DNA of 64,000 bases from Leptospira sp. GIMC2001 (GCF_028462125.1 NZ_CP115468.1:496001-560000), one strand, 5' to 3'. Positions 26,333 through 35,732 are shown, numbered from the stretch's first letter. Program-made: numbers and translations. The notes: generated from the sequence alone by a model not told the origin.

Positions 26333-27529
26333 ATGAATCTAATATTGATTTTGGGATTATTGATTATTTTATTAATTGTTATTGGAACTCTGGAAAGATA
26401 TTTACACAAAAGAAAACTCAACAAAATCCCCATTCGAATCCATGTTAATGGAACCCGAGGCAAATCAAGTGTAACTCGATTGATTGCTGCAGGTCTCCGA
26501 GCAAATGGAATTCGAACTCTTGCTAAGACAACTGGAACTCTTCCTAGAATGATTCTTCCAAATGGGAAAGAACAATCGATATATAGAATTACACGACCCA
26601 ATATTATTGAACAGAGAAATGTGGTATCATACGCGAATGCAATGGATGTAGGAGCAATAGTAATTGAATGTATGGCATTGCAACCCAATTTGCAATGGGT
26701 GTCCGAGAGATACTTAATTGCAGCGACACATACTGTTATTACAAATATTCGTGAGGATCATCTGGAAATTATGGGTCCCACGGAACGTGATGTAGCTTAT
26801 GCTCTAGCTGGATCAACGCCTATTGGTGGTTGGCTTTTCTTAGGTGGTTCAAAATACGAAGAAATATATTCGATGAGTTGTAAGGATAGAAAGACTAAAT
26901 TAGTTGTAGTAGATGATGACGCCGCGAGCTCAGTGGATGATTCCATTGTTCAGAGTTTTCCATACATAGAACATAAAGAAAATATTGCGATTGCTATGCG
27001 AGTACTCGCATCCCTTGGTTGCGATCCTATCAAATCGATAGAAGGTATGATAAATAGCACTCCTGATCCTGGTGCTATGACTGTCGCGACGGTTGAGTAT
27101 TTTGATAAAACGATACATTTTGTAAATGGCTTTGCTGCCAATGATCCATATTCTTCAAGGAAGGTCCTTGATAAAAGCCGTGAAATGTTTTCTGAATATA
27201 CAAAATTTATTCTAATTGTAAATTTGCGGAGAGACCGTGCGGATCATACGCAACAATTATCCAAAGAGATTTCTAGTTGGACCAATATAGATGCAATTAT
27301 AGTTATTGGCGAAGGAAGTGATTTTTTTATAAAAAATTTCATTCGTCCGGATAGTGAGGAATTACCGATTCACATATTGGGTGAAGTCTCTACGAATGAA
27401 ATTTTTGAGTCGATATTGAGTTGTTCAGGCAAAATCAATATAGTGCTTGGAATTGGAAATATTGCAGGACTCGGACTAGAACTTACAAAATTTTTCGAAC
27501 ATAGAAAGAAAGGAAATATTCTGCAATGA
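26333..27529 (+). CDS. pgsB: poly-gamma-glutamate synthase subunit PgsB/CapB
   Basis: 398 residues, close to the usual length of PgsB. One N-terminal membrane helix (about 1-20) is followed by a Mur-ligase-like ATPase: IRIHVNGTRGKSSVTRLIAA (P-loop), then AKTTGTLPRMILPNG and ITNIREDHLEIMGPT. PgsB adds glutamate to a growing chain through gamma-amide bonds at the inner face of the membrane, working with PgsC. The two genes overlap by 4 bases. It follows the FGase-like gene by 16 bases. Confidence 0.93.
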   Translation: MNLILILGLLIILLIVIGTLERYLHKRKLNKIPIRIHVNGTRGKSSVTRLIAAGLRANGIRTLAKTTGTLPRMILPNGKEQSIYRITRPNIIEQRNVVSYANAMDVGAIVIECMALQPNLQWVSERYLIAATHTVITNIREDHLEIMGPTERDVAYALAGSTPIGGWLFLGGSKYEEIYSMSCKDRKTKLVVVDDDAASSVDDSIVQSFPYIEHKENIAIAMRVLASLGCDPIKSIEGMINSTPDPGAMTVATVEYFDKTIHFVNGFAANDPYSSRKVLDKSREMFSEYTKFILIVNLRRDRADHTQQLSKEISSWTNIDAIIVIGEGSDFFIKNFIRPDSEELPIHILGEVSTNEIFESILSCSGKINIVLGIGNIAGLGLELTKFFEHRKKGNILQ

Positions 27530-27969
27530 ATGTACTTATACTATCGATTGGACTTGGTTTGGTGATTAGTCTGCTGTTCTCTGAATTATTTGGATTGGTT
27601 GCCGGTGGTCTAATCGTTCCTGGATATTTTGCACTAAAATTGAATCAGCCATTGAGTATAATCGTTACAATAGCAATTGCCTTTGCTACTTTTGCAATTT
27701 CTAAATTGCTATCTAGTTTTCTAATTCTATATGGCAAAAGAAGAACTGTCTTTATGATAATACTTGGTTTTTTTATTGGAATGCTAGTGGATTATTTTTT
27801 TGTTAGTTGGGAAGATGCGGAACCCATCGGTTATATACTACCGGGATTGATAGCAATATGGCTTGATCGGCAAGGAATAGTCGAGACAATTTCAACATTG
27901 ATCATTGTATCTATTGTAATTAGATTAATGCTAATCTTGATCGTAGGTGAGGATATTCAAGCATTATGA
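27526..27969 (+). CDS. pgsC: poly-gamma-glutamate synthase membrane subunit PgsC/CapC
   Basis: 147 residues, nearly all hydrophobic, with about four to five membrane segments. GLVAGGLIVPGYFALKLNQP and IGYILPGLIAIWLDRQGIVE are the two signature stretches of CapC/PgsC. It forms the catalytic core with PgsB in the inner membrane. It overlaps both pgsB and the next gene by 4 bases. Confidence 0.93.
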   Translation: MNVLILSIGLGLVISLLFSELFGLVAGGLIVPGYFALKLNQPLSIIVTIAIAFATFAISKLLSSFLILYGKRRTVFMIILGFFIGMLVDYFFVSWEDAEPIGYILPGLIAIWLDRQGIVETISTLIIVSIVIRLMLILIVGEDIQAL

Positions 27970-29069
27970 TTCATATTTATTGGCGGACTGCTCGAGAATT
28001 TAAAGCTCCATTGGTTGCTATATCCCTGATAGCGATTGCGCTTCTTTTTGGTGTTGAGAAATTATTGATCACCAAGCAGCAAATTTTTTACCAAGAAAAA
28101 TTGAAAGCATCTAAGCTTGCTTTAAGAATGATGAACCGAATTCATGAAGAGAATATGCTTCATGGTAGAATTGCCAAAATGGAATTTGATCCAGCACAAT
28201 CGGGCCTCATAGGTTTATCATTATCTGATGTAACAAGTAATGTTGGATACATCCAATCGAAGAAAACGAGCATCAATCCAAATTTTGCAGCTGTCATTAT
28301 ACAATTGTTGATTAAGGCGAATGTTCAGCCTGGAGATAGAGTAGCTGTCGGAATGTCTGGATCTTTCCCAGCGATTAATATTGCAGTTTTATCTGCAATA
28401 GAAGTGATGGAATTGAAACCTTTTATTATTTCCTCTGCTTCGTCTTCGCAATGGGGAGCAAACCATCCAAGTTTTATATGGCTTGACATGGAGAAAATTT
28501 TGTATTCAGAAAATTACATTACGTCCAGAACCAATATTGCAAGTTTAGGAGGAGTTGAAGACAGAGCTTTGGGCATGTCGGAACGAAGCAAAAAATTATT
28601 GAATGATGGAATTAAAAGATCTAATCTACCTATGTTTAATATATTGAATTTTGAAGATGGAGTGAATCAACGTATGAATGCATATGCTAAGGCGTCTGAT
28701 ATTCATCAATACAAAGCATATATCAATATTGGAGGAGGGAGTTTGTCAGTTGGAACGAGCATTGGTAAAAAAATATTCAAACCAGGTTTGATAAAAAGAA
28801 TTCCAGAAGGTGGGTTCGATGTAGACTCAGTGATTCTGCGATTTCTTCGGGAAGATATACCTGTTATAAACTTAATTCAGATAGAGACTCTAGCAAAAAG
28901 ATATGGATTACCAATTGCACCGAAGACTACACCAAAGCCCGGAGAAGGAAAAATATTTAGTAAAAAAGAATACAATCTCTGGCTTACGGCAATCGCTCTT
29001 TTCATAATTGTAATTCTATTGTATCTTTTTAGAAAAAAAGAAGTTACAGATACTGAAATAATTTTGTGA
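27966..29069 (+). CDS. pgsW: poly-gamma-glutamate system protein PgsW
   Basis: 367 residues with an N-terminal helix (about 15-32) and a C-terminal one (about 340-358) bracketing an extracytoplasmic or cytoplasmic domain with VAVGMSGSFPAINIAVLSA, ISSASSSQWGANHPSF and INIGGGSLSVGTSIGKK. This pattern matches the poly-gamma-glutamate system protein found beside pgsBC in several bacteria. Its activity is not established. It closes the operon, and PgsA/CapA, the usual export and assembly partner, is absent. Confidence 0.85.
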   Translation: MIHIYWRTAREFKAPLVAISLIAIALLFGVEKLLITKQQIFYQEKLKASKLALRMMNRIHEENMLHGRIAKMEFDPAQSGLIGLSLSDVTSNVGYIQSKKTSINPNFAAVIIQLLIKANVQPGDRVAVGMSGSFPAINIAVLSAIEVMELKPFIISSASSSQWGANHPSFIWLDMEKILYSENYITSRTNIASLGGVEDRALGMSERSKKLLNDGIKRSNLPMFNILNFEDGVNQRMNAYAKASDIHQYKAYINIGGGSLSVGTSIGKKIFKPGLIKRIPEGGFDVDSVILRFLREDIPVINLIQIETLAKRYGLPIAPKTTPKPGEGKIFSKKEYNLWLTAIALFIIVILLYLFRKKEVTDTEIIL

Positions 29070-29076
29070 TAATTCT

Positions 29077-30003
29077 TTACGCTAAATCAAAAATCATTCC
29101 GCTAACCGGGAATTGCTCAGAGTTTGGACTCTTGAATTTTTCTAAGAGTTTCGAGTATTTCATTCCATACGTAGAAATATAGAATTTTAATTTATTTCTT
29201 CTTAATTCGTTGATTCCAAGAAAAGTTGACACGGGGTCATCCAGGTAATATGGATCAAACCAAATCCCAGTAAGCCATTCGGCATATTGTATTCTCGACT
29301 TTTCTTGAGGTGTTAGTGGAACATAAAACATCATACGAGATAGTGTTTTTTTTATAAATTGATCGGTTGTTGTAATTAGATGGAATTCATGTACAGCTTC
29401 TGAGACAACATAAGCATAATGAAGAGCAGCCAGACTAAATGAAATAAAACAAATTGATTGTTGTATAAGCTGACGTTCTTCTGGATATTGAGAGAGAATT
29501 CTGTCCAGAATTCGAAATAAATTATCGATAAGTTTTTTCTCAGATCGATTCACAACATCAGGTAGAAAACTTTGTTTGTCTGGATGGAAGAGTTTTGGAG
29601 CAAGTTTTAATTCAATAAAAATTCTATTTTTGAGATAGTATTTTTTATCAATAAAATGCTGAATGAATTTTTCTATAGAATTGTCTGCTAAGTAATTGAT
29701 GGATTCCTGAGGAAGATTCTTTTTTATTTTATCATGAACAACATACACATTTCCATCGCTTCCTAATCTTACATCTAACTCAACACCGTTCAATCCATAT
29801 TCAGTAAATGCTGAATCGATCAGCTCAGTAGAATTCTTATAATGAGGAATATACTTTTTCTTGTTAACGTTTGTCGGATAACGGCTGTAATCTCCTAGTC
29901 TATGACCAATTATATAAAAAGGTTCATCACAATTTATGTAAGTTTTCAAACTGTCACTTGCTTGTAATATTTTATCTGTATCGAAAGGAAATGAGAAGGT
30001 CAT
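29077..30003 (-). CDS. glycerophosphodiester phosphodiesterase family protein
   Basis: 308 residues with the GDPD TIM-barrel signature: YIIGHRLGDYSRYP (HR), GVELDVRLGSDGNVYVVHDK (E-x-D and H-D) and FIELKLAP. GDPDs hydrolyse glycerophosphodiesters to glycerol 3-phosphate and an alcohol. No signal peptide is seen. The spacing between the first HR and the ELD motif is somewhat longer than usual. It converges on pgsW with 7 bases between them, and a terminator-like hairpin lies in its 5' leader at 30043-30071. Confidence 0.85.
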   Translation of the reverse strand: MTFSFPFDTDKILQASDSLKTYINCDEPFYIIGHRLGDYSRYPTNVNKKKYIPHYKNSTELIDSAFTEYGLNGVELDVRLGSDGNVYVVHDKIKKNLPQESINYLADNSIEKFIQHFIDKKYYLKNRIFIELKLAPKLFHPDKQSFLPDVVNRSEKKLIDNLFRILDRILSQYPEERQLIQQSICFISFSLAALHYAYVVSEAVHEFHLITTTDQFIKKTLSRMMFYVPLTPQEKSRIQYAEWLTGIWFDPYYLDDPVSTFLGINELRRNKLKFYISTYGMKYSKLLEKFKSPNSEQFPVSGMIFDLA

Positions 30004-30042
30004 TTAATTATCCTTATTGATGGCAAGCTTTCTTGTGGATAC

Positions 30043-30071
30043 AAAAAAAAGACCCAATTTCTTAGGTCTTT
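30043..30071 (-). terminator. Rho-independent terminator or leader attenuator
   Basis: On the minus strand AAAGACC pairs with GGTCTTT around a 10-base loop and is followed by a run of T. It lies only about 40 bases upstream of the GDPD start, and no minus-strand gene ends nearby. It may stop antisense or leader transcription. Confidence 0.65.
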
Positions 30072-30180
30072 GAGTTAAACTGATATAGTTGAACAGGAAT
30101 GGAATTCCTGACTTTTTAAGAATAGGAAAATGATTGAAAAATGACAAGCATTTTTGAACTTAAACAAAGTCTAATAGACT

Positions 30181-30405
30181 ATGATTCGAATTATTTTACT
30201 CTCTATAGCTATTTATCTGATTTTTCGATTCGTGATGAGAACTATAAAGTCAATGGTTGTCACGGAAAGGGAACATAATTCTCCCAATTCCAGACCAGAT
30301 TCAAATCCTCGAGTCCATTTTGAGACTTTTACGCTTGGAAAAGGGATGAATCGAGGACCGAAAGAAAAAGATGTTACGGACAAAGGGCGCATTGTTGGAG
30401 AATAA
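30181..30405 (+). CDS. small membrane-anchored protein, unknown
   Basis: 74 residues: one N-terminal helix (about 3-20, IILLSIAIYLIFRFVM) and a basic, proline- and asparagine-rich tail with NPRVHFETFTLGKGM. This resembles small anchored proteins of unknown function seen in spirochaetes and Bacteroidetes, but I cannot name the family with confidence. It precedes a lipoprotein gene by 40 bases on the same strand. Confidence 0.55.
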   Translation: MIRIILLSIAIYLIFRFVMRTIKSMVVTEREHNSPNSRPDSNPRVHFETFTLGKGMNRGPKEKDVTDKGRIVGE

Positions 30406-30444
30406 GAATTTATCCATTTTTGATTTCAATCCGACATATTAAGT

Positions 30445-30954
30445 ATGTTCTCGCGAATCATAACATCATCCGTCTTAGCTTTGGTTTTTTCAATTTTCTT
30501 AGTTTCTTGCGGAGATCCGAAAGGGAATTTTGGTTGGGCCGTTAGTTTCGAAGAAGGAACCTCTGAGTTAGACAAAGATTTCAATGTACAAACTGAATTC
30601 ACAATGACAAGAGAAGATTTGATTTTCTCTCCACAAGATACCATTCATTTTGTTTATGTTTTTGATTCTGGTGCGAGTCCGGAAAAGGAATTTTATTTCT
30701 CACTTAACAAAAAGTCCATAGACTATCTAGAAATTGATCTCCGACGAAAAATGATCGAAGAAGGCAATGCTGTTATTCGTGATAGTTATATTGGACTCGG
30801 AGTAGGTGAATATCTACTAAAAGCTGCATTCGAAGGTGATGTTTTCGATCAAGTTGAGTTTAAAGTCCTGCCTGAAGATGGATTCTTTACGGAATCTTTG
30901 GAGCGAGATTTATCTACTGAAATTGAAGATGAGATTATTCGTTATAGTCGGTAG
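30445..30954 (+). CDS. putative lipoprotein, unknown function
   Basis: 169 residues. The signal peptide VLALVFSIFLVSC is followed by an acidic beta-rich domain of about 145 residues (TIHFVYVFDSGASPEKEF; VGEYLLKAAFEGDVFDQVEF) that looks immunoglobulin-like, but this is only a visual impression. No family was recognised. It ends before a G-rich intergenic patch and faces a TPR gene on the other strand. Confidence 0.7.
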   Translation: MFSRIITSSVLALVFSIFLVSCGDPKGNFGWAVSFEEGTSELDKDFNVQTEFTMTREDLIFSPQDTIHFVYVFDSGASPEKEFYFSLNKKSIDYLEIDLRRKMIEEGNAVIRDSYIGLGVGEYLLKAAFEGDVFDQVEFKVLPEDGFFTESLERDLSTEIEDEIIRYSR

Positions 30955-30964
30955 TGTTGATTGA

Positions 30965-31022
30965 GAGGGGCGGGAAGCGAAGTGGGGGCGAAGAGGGGCG
31001 AGAAAGGGAAGGGCTTAAGCCC
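30965..31022. repeat. G-rich intergenic patch ending in palindrome GGGCTTAAGCCC
   Basis: The plus strand carries a row of G runs (GGGG, GGG, GGGGG, GGGG, GGG, GGG) separated by short CGA/AAG spacers, which is out of character with the AT-rich surroundings. It ends in a 12-base perfect palindrome at 31011-31022. The G runs could fold as a G-quadruplex. The palindrome shares its CTTAAG centre with 13831-13864. Confidence 0.5.
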
Positions 31023-31135
31023 AGTCCTAATGAATCCATCTCCTAATTTACTCATATTAATCGCAATAGAAATCGATTTTACTAATTTATGTGAAATGTG
31101 CACAGATGACCAGTTTGCATAATTTTTGAAATATT

Positions 31136-33037
31136 TTAATACAATTTTTCTTTTTCTCTCATGATGCCATCCGATTGTGTCTTCTCTACTCTCTTGATGC
31201 TTCTCAGTGAGAATCCAACTTCGCTTTCCGTTCCAATGTCTATCACATCTCTGTAGTATTCTTTAGCTTGGTCGTAGCGTTTTTGTAATTCTGCAATCTC
31301 GGCGAGTCTAAGAACAATTCTTGAATAAGGAATGGATTTATATTTCGCGACTAATTTATCCTTCTCGATATTCTTATCTTCCAATTGAATTTGTAATATT
31401 CTAAATCTTGCAAGCGATTCATCTTCAGTGGTAATCACAAGCGTGCGTTTGAATTGGTTCATTTCTCTTTCTATATCAATAATTTCTTTATTGATTGTGT
31501 TCAATTCTTCACGAAGATTTCTTGCTCGATTCAGAGCTTGGATTAGCGATGCTTCTTCTTTATCTTCACGTTTGTCTTGGCGATTTCTGAGCGAAATTCC
31601 ATAGTATGCTATAGCCTCACGGTCTGGCTCGGACGGATTGGTATTCAACCACATTTGATAGTATTCGTTGGATTTTATTAGGTTTCCAATAACTTTTTCA
31701 TTGAATCTTCCTAATTCATAGTACATTCTGTTCTTCTTTTCTTGGTCTTTTGTTGTGTTAAGGAAAAGATCATAGTATTGAGATGCGATTACTTTCCTTT
31801 TTATATCTGAATTGAGGATCGCAATGTTCAAATATACATCTGCAATTTCTTCGTTCATATCTTCATCGAGATTCGGATTTTCTTTGCGAACTAGATCGAC
31901 ATATTTGTTATAGTAATCAATAGCTTTGATCTTTTTTCCATCAATTTTAAATTGATTTGCAACTTCTCGAATCGGTTCAGGATAACTTGGATCAAGGCGA
32001 TGAGACTTTTCCAACAAATATTCATAAGCATAGAAATCTGTATTTCTTTTATAATCAAATAATACAAAAATTCCTTTCCCAACAAAAGACGCTTTGTTGA
32101 TGATTTTGAATCTTTCCTTATTCTTCTCTTCAACTTTGCGAATGAGATTTGCTAGATTGTAGTACGTCGTTGCATCTTCACGAGATTGTGTTTTTCTAGC
32201 TGGTTCAAAATTCTCAATCATAGAATCTTGGTAATTTTTTTCTGCTTGATCAAGATTTTCCTTTCTTTTGCCAAGATTCAATTCCGATGTTTTTTTAGCT
32301 TCTTGGTATCTTGCAAAATTCATTTTCCCTTGGGAAAAGTCAGATCCTAATCTATGTATTTCTTTTTTATTATCTTCATAATCTAATTTAGCTTGTTCGT
32401 AACTTAATTTTGCTAACTTATGTTTGTTCCTTGATTCAACGGATCCATCATCCAAGATTTCATTCCATTTCTTTTCATTCAAGAAAGCTTCTTCTGTGTT
32501 AGTGAAATTTCTATATCTGAGTGACGCTCGATAGTGACGAATGGATTGAGTGAAATTTTCCCTCTCTTCATACAATCCAGCAAGCCTTCGATGGAGTTTA
32601 TAAATTATTTCCGAATCCCGAATTAGGAAAGATTCACTATCGATATGATTGAGTTCATCGATCAACAAACGAACTTCATTCTGTTCATTTTTGGTTGAAT
32701 ATTTAGATCCGCGAGATTTATCTTCCCAGATTCGTTTCTCACCTAGAAACTGACTGTAGTATCTTTTGAGAAGTCCGTCTGCCTCAGCGATTTTTGTATC
32801 CAGGTCTTTTGGCCCTTCACCATCGCCAGGTTCTTCCGGATTCCAAGGAGCTGCAATTCCCGTGTCGGAATCCAATTTGAGCCTGGAATCCGAGTCCAAG
32901 AGGTTCATTTCTTCCTTTTTTATTGCTTCATTTGGATATAAATAAAGAGCAGTTTCATCATTTCGCTGATCATCTTCGCCTGCGCTCAGATGTCCCATTG
33001 AAATAATCATAACCAAAGAAAGCAGAAAAAACTTCAT
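31136..33037 (-). CDS. exported TPR-repeat protein
   Basis: I start at 33037 ([20 protein letters not shown]), a clear signal peptide with an SAG cleavage site; the longer frame from 33082 hides it. The 633 residues are highly charged. Residues about 80-300 contain helical repeats and coiled coil, and about 330-633 contain TPR-like units ([40 protein letters not shown]). It is probably a periplasmic scaffold for protein interactions. Its partners are unknown. Confidence 0.78.
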   Translation of the reverse strand: MKFFLLSLVMIISMGHLSAGEDDQRNDETALYLYPNEAIKKEEMNLLDSDSRLKLDSDTGIAAPWNPEEPGDGEGPKDLDTKIAEADGLLKRYYSQFLGEKRIWEDKSRGSKYSTKNEQNEVRLLIDELNHIDSESFLIRDSEIIYKLHRRLAGLYEERENFTQSIRHYRASLRYRNFTNTEEAFLNEKKWNEILDDGSVESRNKHKLAKLSYEQAKLDYEDNKKEIHRLGSDFSQGKMNFARYQEAKKTSELNLGKRKENLDQAEKNYQDSMIENFEPARKTQSREDATTYYNLANLIRKVEEKNKERFKIINKASFVGKGIFVLFDYKRNTDFYAYEYLLEKSHRLDPSYPEPIREVANQFKIDGKKIKAIDYYNKYVDLVRKENPNLDEDMNEEIADVYLNIAILNSDIKRKVIASQYYDLFLNTTKDQEKKNRMYYELGRFNEKVIGNLIKSNEYYQMWLNTNPSEPDREAIAYYGISLRNRQDKREDKEEASLIQALNRARNLREELNTINKEIIDIEREMNQFKRTLVITTEDESLARFRILQIQLEDKNIEKDKLVAKYKSIPYSRIVLRLAEIAELQKRYDQAKEYYRDVIDIGTESEVGFSLRSIKRVEKTQSDGIMREKEKLY

Positions 33038-33114
33038 ATTTATCTTATCGGCAGAAATCAAAAAACGAAAAACCCTTGGCAATTCAGAAATTGAGTTTTT
33101 TGTTAGGTAAAGAC

Positions 33115-33786
33115 ATGGCGAACTTAATCGAGAAATACCTCACTCTGAAGAACCGTTACAGGAATTATGATACGAAGCATGCACTCAAGCGTATGCAAGC
33201 CTTCCGATTGGCAGTTCAAGAATTATCGAATAAAGGTTATCAAGTGGCGTTGGAGCTATTGGGTTCTATTAATTTTGGTATAGTGGAAGATTGCTCGGAT
33301 GTGGATAGCATTCTATTGCACTATTGCGAACTTCACAAAGATGAAGGATCATGCCCTGATGATTGTCCTAATTTGGTTTTCGAGAAAAACGAAATTGTTA
33401 AATTAGTAAATCGAAGATTAGAAGATGAGAATATTAAGGTAGACTTTCTTGATAATATAAATTTGAAATTTGTTGATAATTCCCTTCGAAAAGGATTTAT
33501 TATCGATAATGAAGCTTTGTATCGATTATTATTTTATAGAAATCTTGGCAGACCCGTCAATAGACCTTTATTTATTCCTTACTGCGAACAATTAGAAGAC
33601 AATCCAGAATTTATCAAAGAAATATTACCTTGGGCGAGCGAAGCATTAACAGGTTACTTGAATACAAATCAACATAGATTGTCCTTCAATAAATACAATG
33701 AGAGAATACTCAGTCGAGGAATGTTGCTTCCCAAGGAATTAGAAATGGAATTGAAAAAGTATTTGGAAGGTGATATCGAAAGCTGA
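33115..33786 (+). CDS. polymerase-beta-superfamily nucleotidyltransferase-like protein
   Basis: The start at 33115 is chosen for its AGGT box and because the extension to 33076 has a TTG start that overlaps the divergent promoter. In 223 residues, [20 protein letters not shown] fits the GS...DxD catalytic motif, and [10 protein letters not shown] offers the third acidic residue. It is cytoplasmic and contains several cysteines ([15 protein letters not shown]) that could bind metal. The substrate is unknown; it is unlike MNT/HEPN toxin pairs, and no partner gene adjoins it. Confidence 0.65.
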   Translation: MANLIEKYLTLKNRYRNYDTKHALKRMQAFRLAVQELSNKGYQVALELLGSINFGIVEDCSDVDSILLHYCELHKDEGSCPDDCPNLVFEKNEIVKLVNRRLEDENIKVDFLDNINLKFVDNSLRKGFIIDNEALYRLLFYRNLGRPVNRPLFIPYCEQLEDNPEFIKEILPWASEALTGYLNTNQHRLSFNKYNERILSRGMLLPKELEMELKKYLEGDIES

Positions 33787-33933
33787 ACCTGCTTTTAGGT
33801 TAATTCGGATCCTGTAATTTATCAAACATTTTAAAATTTGAAAACTTAAATCTCAAATCTTCATTGTAGACAAATTTAATGAATAGAATCAACCTAAAAT
33901 GGAATCATATGCTTTAATTTATTGAACTAAATT

Positions 33934-34839
33934 TTATTTTGTTCTACTTCCTTTCCAAGTACCTGAAACTACATTTGTTCCTGCCGTAAGAGTACCAAGT
34001 CCGAGTGAAGCTGCATTACAAGTCGTCACAATTTTCGTTATCCAAGTTCCTGTTACATCATTTGTACTCAAGGTGATACCTTCATTCGAGGAGGCTGTTG
34101 TTCTGCAATTGCAAAGTCCTTGATAGCAAGAGAAAGAAACTCCGGTTGCATCGACAACTTTCTTTGATGTGGAATCCAAAGCAAAATTTTCGTATTTGTT
34201 ATCACAGTTTTCAGTACAATTGTTATTTGCAATTTTGAGAGTTTTAGTGGCAGCAGAAAAACTTGACTCACCATTGGTAGTAAAATTCCAAACTCCTGTA
34301 TATGCATCAGTGTTTCCTACAATTACATTTCCTGTGAAAGTACCTTCAAACATTCTCACAAGCGAAGTTGATGTTTCTTTATATAAAGATACCGCGACAG
34401 TTGTTCCGCTAATTTGCAATGTTACACTAGATATTACACCAACATTTGATAAAACTATTGTCAATGAAAACGGGCTCTGAGTGAAAGTCAATGTATGGGA
34501 ATTGCCACTTACAGATGCTGTTCCATTTATTGATCCGCTTGTTGTTGCACTACCAGTTGCTGTATAAGAATATTCGAACACTGGAACATTGCTTCCCGTA
34601 TTTGCATTATCATAGTTAATTTTGAAATTACCTGATGACCCAACAATCACACCTTTATAAATTCCCCTAGCACTGTTATCATTGGCAGCATTTGCTTCTG
34701 GGGTTGTTGCCAATCCAGTGGATGCATTATTGGCAGTTGCTAAGTATGCCAATCCTAATAGCAAACCATTGTCATCTTCTTTTTTGCTACCACAAGTAAC
34801 GCATAATCCTAACATTAAAAAAATAATTATCTTTTTCAT
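33934..34839 (-). CDS. putative surface lipoprotein, serine/threonine-rich
   Basis: 301 residues. The signal peptide LMLGLCVTC is followed by an acidic spacer and the hydrophobic run GLLLGLAYLATAN, then a Ser/Thr/Gly/Asn-rich beta domain (GSATTSGSINGTASVSGNSH; GTFTGNVIVGNTDAYTG) and a Cys-containing region (NNCTENCD, CYQGLCNC). The composition suggests a surface-exposed beta-sandwich. It is similar in build to other lipoproteins of this window. No enzymatic motif is visible. Confidence 0.75.
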   Translation of the reverse strand: MKKIIIFLMLGLCVTCGSKKEDDNGLLLGLAYLATANNASTGLATTPEANAANDNSARGIYKGVIVGSSGNFKINYDNANTGSNVPVFEYSYTATGSATTSGSINGTASVSGNSHTLTFTQSPFSLTIVLSNVGVISSVTLQISGTTVAVSLYKETSTSLVRMFEGTFTGNVIVGNTDAYTGVWNFTTNGESSFSAATKTLKIANNNCTENCDNKYENFALDSTSKKVVDATGVSFSCYQGLCNCRTTASSNEGITLSTNDVTGTWITKIVTTCNAASLGLGTLTAGTNVVSGTWKGSRTK

Positions 34840-34893
34840 TCAATTTCTCCTTTACTTGCTTGAATTTTATCAATAAAAGGAGGGATTGTATAG

Positions 34894-34909
34894 CTGTCTT
34901 AATAGACAG
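34894..34909. promoter_or_regulatory. inverted repeat, candidate operator between divergent genes
   Basis: CTGTCT and AGACAG flank TAAT in a perfect 16-base palindrome. It sits just upstream of the candidate -35 box of the SPFH gene and within the divergent promoter region of the lipoprotein gene, a suitable place for a repressor or activator dimer. Confidence 0.4.
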
Positions 34910-34912
34910 TAA

Positions 34913-34941
34913 TTGACAAAAAGCCCTACATTAAGTCTAAT
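34913..34941 (+). promoter_or_regulatory. candidate sigma-70 promoter giving a nearly leaderless mRNA
   Basis: TTGACA at 34913-34918 is followed after 17 bases by TCTAAT at 34936-34941 (one mismatch to TATAAT). The start codon is at 34950, so transcription would begin within about two bases of it. No Shine-Dalgarno sequence precedes the ATG, which fits leaderless translation. Confidence 0.4.
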
Positions 34942-34949
34942 ATTCTACT

Positions 34950-35732
34950 ATGGAAAAATCTAATTTAGTGATTTTATTTGCAGTAGTTGCCAATTTCAGT
35001 TGTGCTTTTGCTGTTATCCAAGAAGGAACGGTCGGAATCAGAAGAGATTTTGGTAAGCAATCCAATGAAGTTCTAGACCCAGGCTTTCATGCGTACAATA
35101 TGTTCAGTACTACTATATTGCGCGCACCTATCAGTACGACAAATATAGAAGTAAAATTATCTCTGCCAAGCCAAGAAGGTTTGAATATCCTTTCGGAAAT
35201 TTCTATTCTCTATCATGTTGTGAAAATGTCGGCTCCGAAACTACTGGCTGAAGTTGGTGAAAGTTATGAAGAGACGATTATTGTATCTGTCTTTCGTTCC
35301 GCAGCAGCAGACGTTACTGCTAATTTTCTTGCGAAAGACATGCATTCTGGTAAACGTTATGAGATCGAAACAAAAATTCAAGAGCGTATGAATGAACTTT
35401 TGAACAAGAGAGGAGTTGTAATCGAATCTGTTTTGTTAAAAAGTATTTCCCTTCCTTCAGGACTTGCGTCATCGGTTGAACAGAAATTGCAAGCTGAGCA
35501 AGATGCGGAGCGAATGAAATACATTCTTCGTCAAGAAAAACTTGAGGCAGAGAGAAGACGAATTGAAGCGGAAGGAACCAGAGAGGCTCAGAGAATATTG
35601 TCGCAAGGCTTGAGCCCAGAAATCATTCAGCTTCGAAGTATTGAAGCGTTTAAGGAATTAGCCAAATCTCCCAACGCCAAAGTAATCATAACTGATGGAA
35701 AAACTCCATTTCTCATCAACGAAGATAAATGA
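34950..35732 (+). CDS. prohibitin-like SPFH (band 7) protein
   Basis: 260 residues with an N-terminal membrane/signal segment (about 5-22, VILFAVVANFSCAFAV; the Cys may be lipidated) and a prohibitin-type SPFH domain (VGIRRDFGKQSNEVLDPGFH, then SAPKLLAEVGESYEETIIV). A charged helical C-terminus (AERMKYILRQEKLEAERRRI) supports ring oligomers. SPFH proteins scaffold membranes and regulate FtsH-type proteases; a link to the FtsH in this window is possible but untested. The stop overlaps the next gene by 4 bases. Confidence 0.85.
   Translation: MEKSNLVILFAVVANFSCAFAVIQEGTVGIRRDFGKQSNEVLDPGFHAYNMFSTTILRAPISTTNIEVKLSLPSQEGLNILSEISILYHVVKMSAPKLLAEVGESYEETIIVSVFRSAAADVTANFLAKDMHSGKRYEIETKIQERMNELLNKRGVVIESVLLKSISLPSGLASSVEQKLQAEQDAERMKYILRQEKLEAERRRIEAEGTREAQRILSQGLSPEIIQLRSIEAFKELAKSPNAKVIITDGKTPFLINEDK

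Noticed and set aside
30083..30110. short palindrome AGGAATGGAATTCCT region
   Set aside because: Too short and AT/GC balanced by chance; no relation to a gene start was found.
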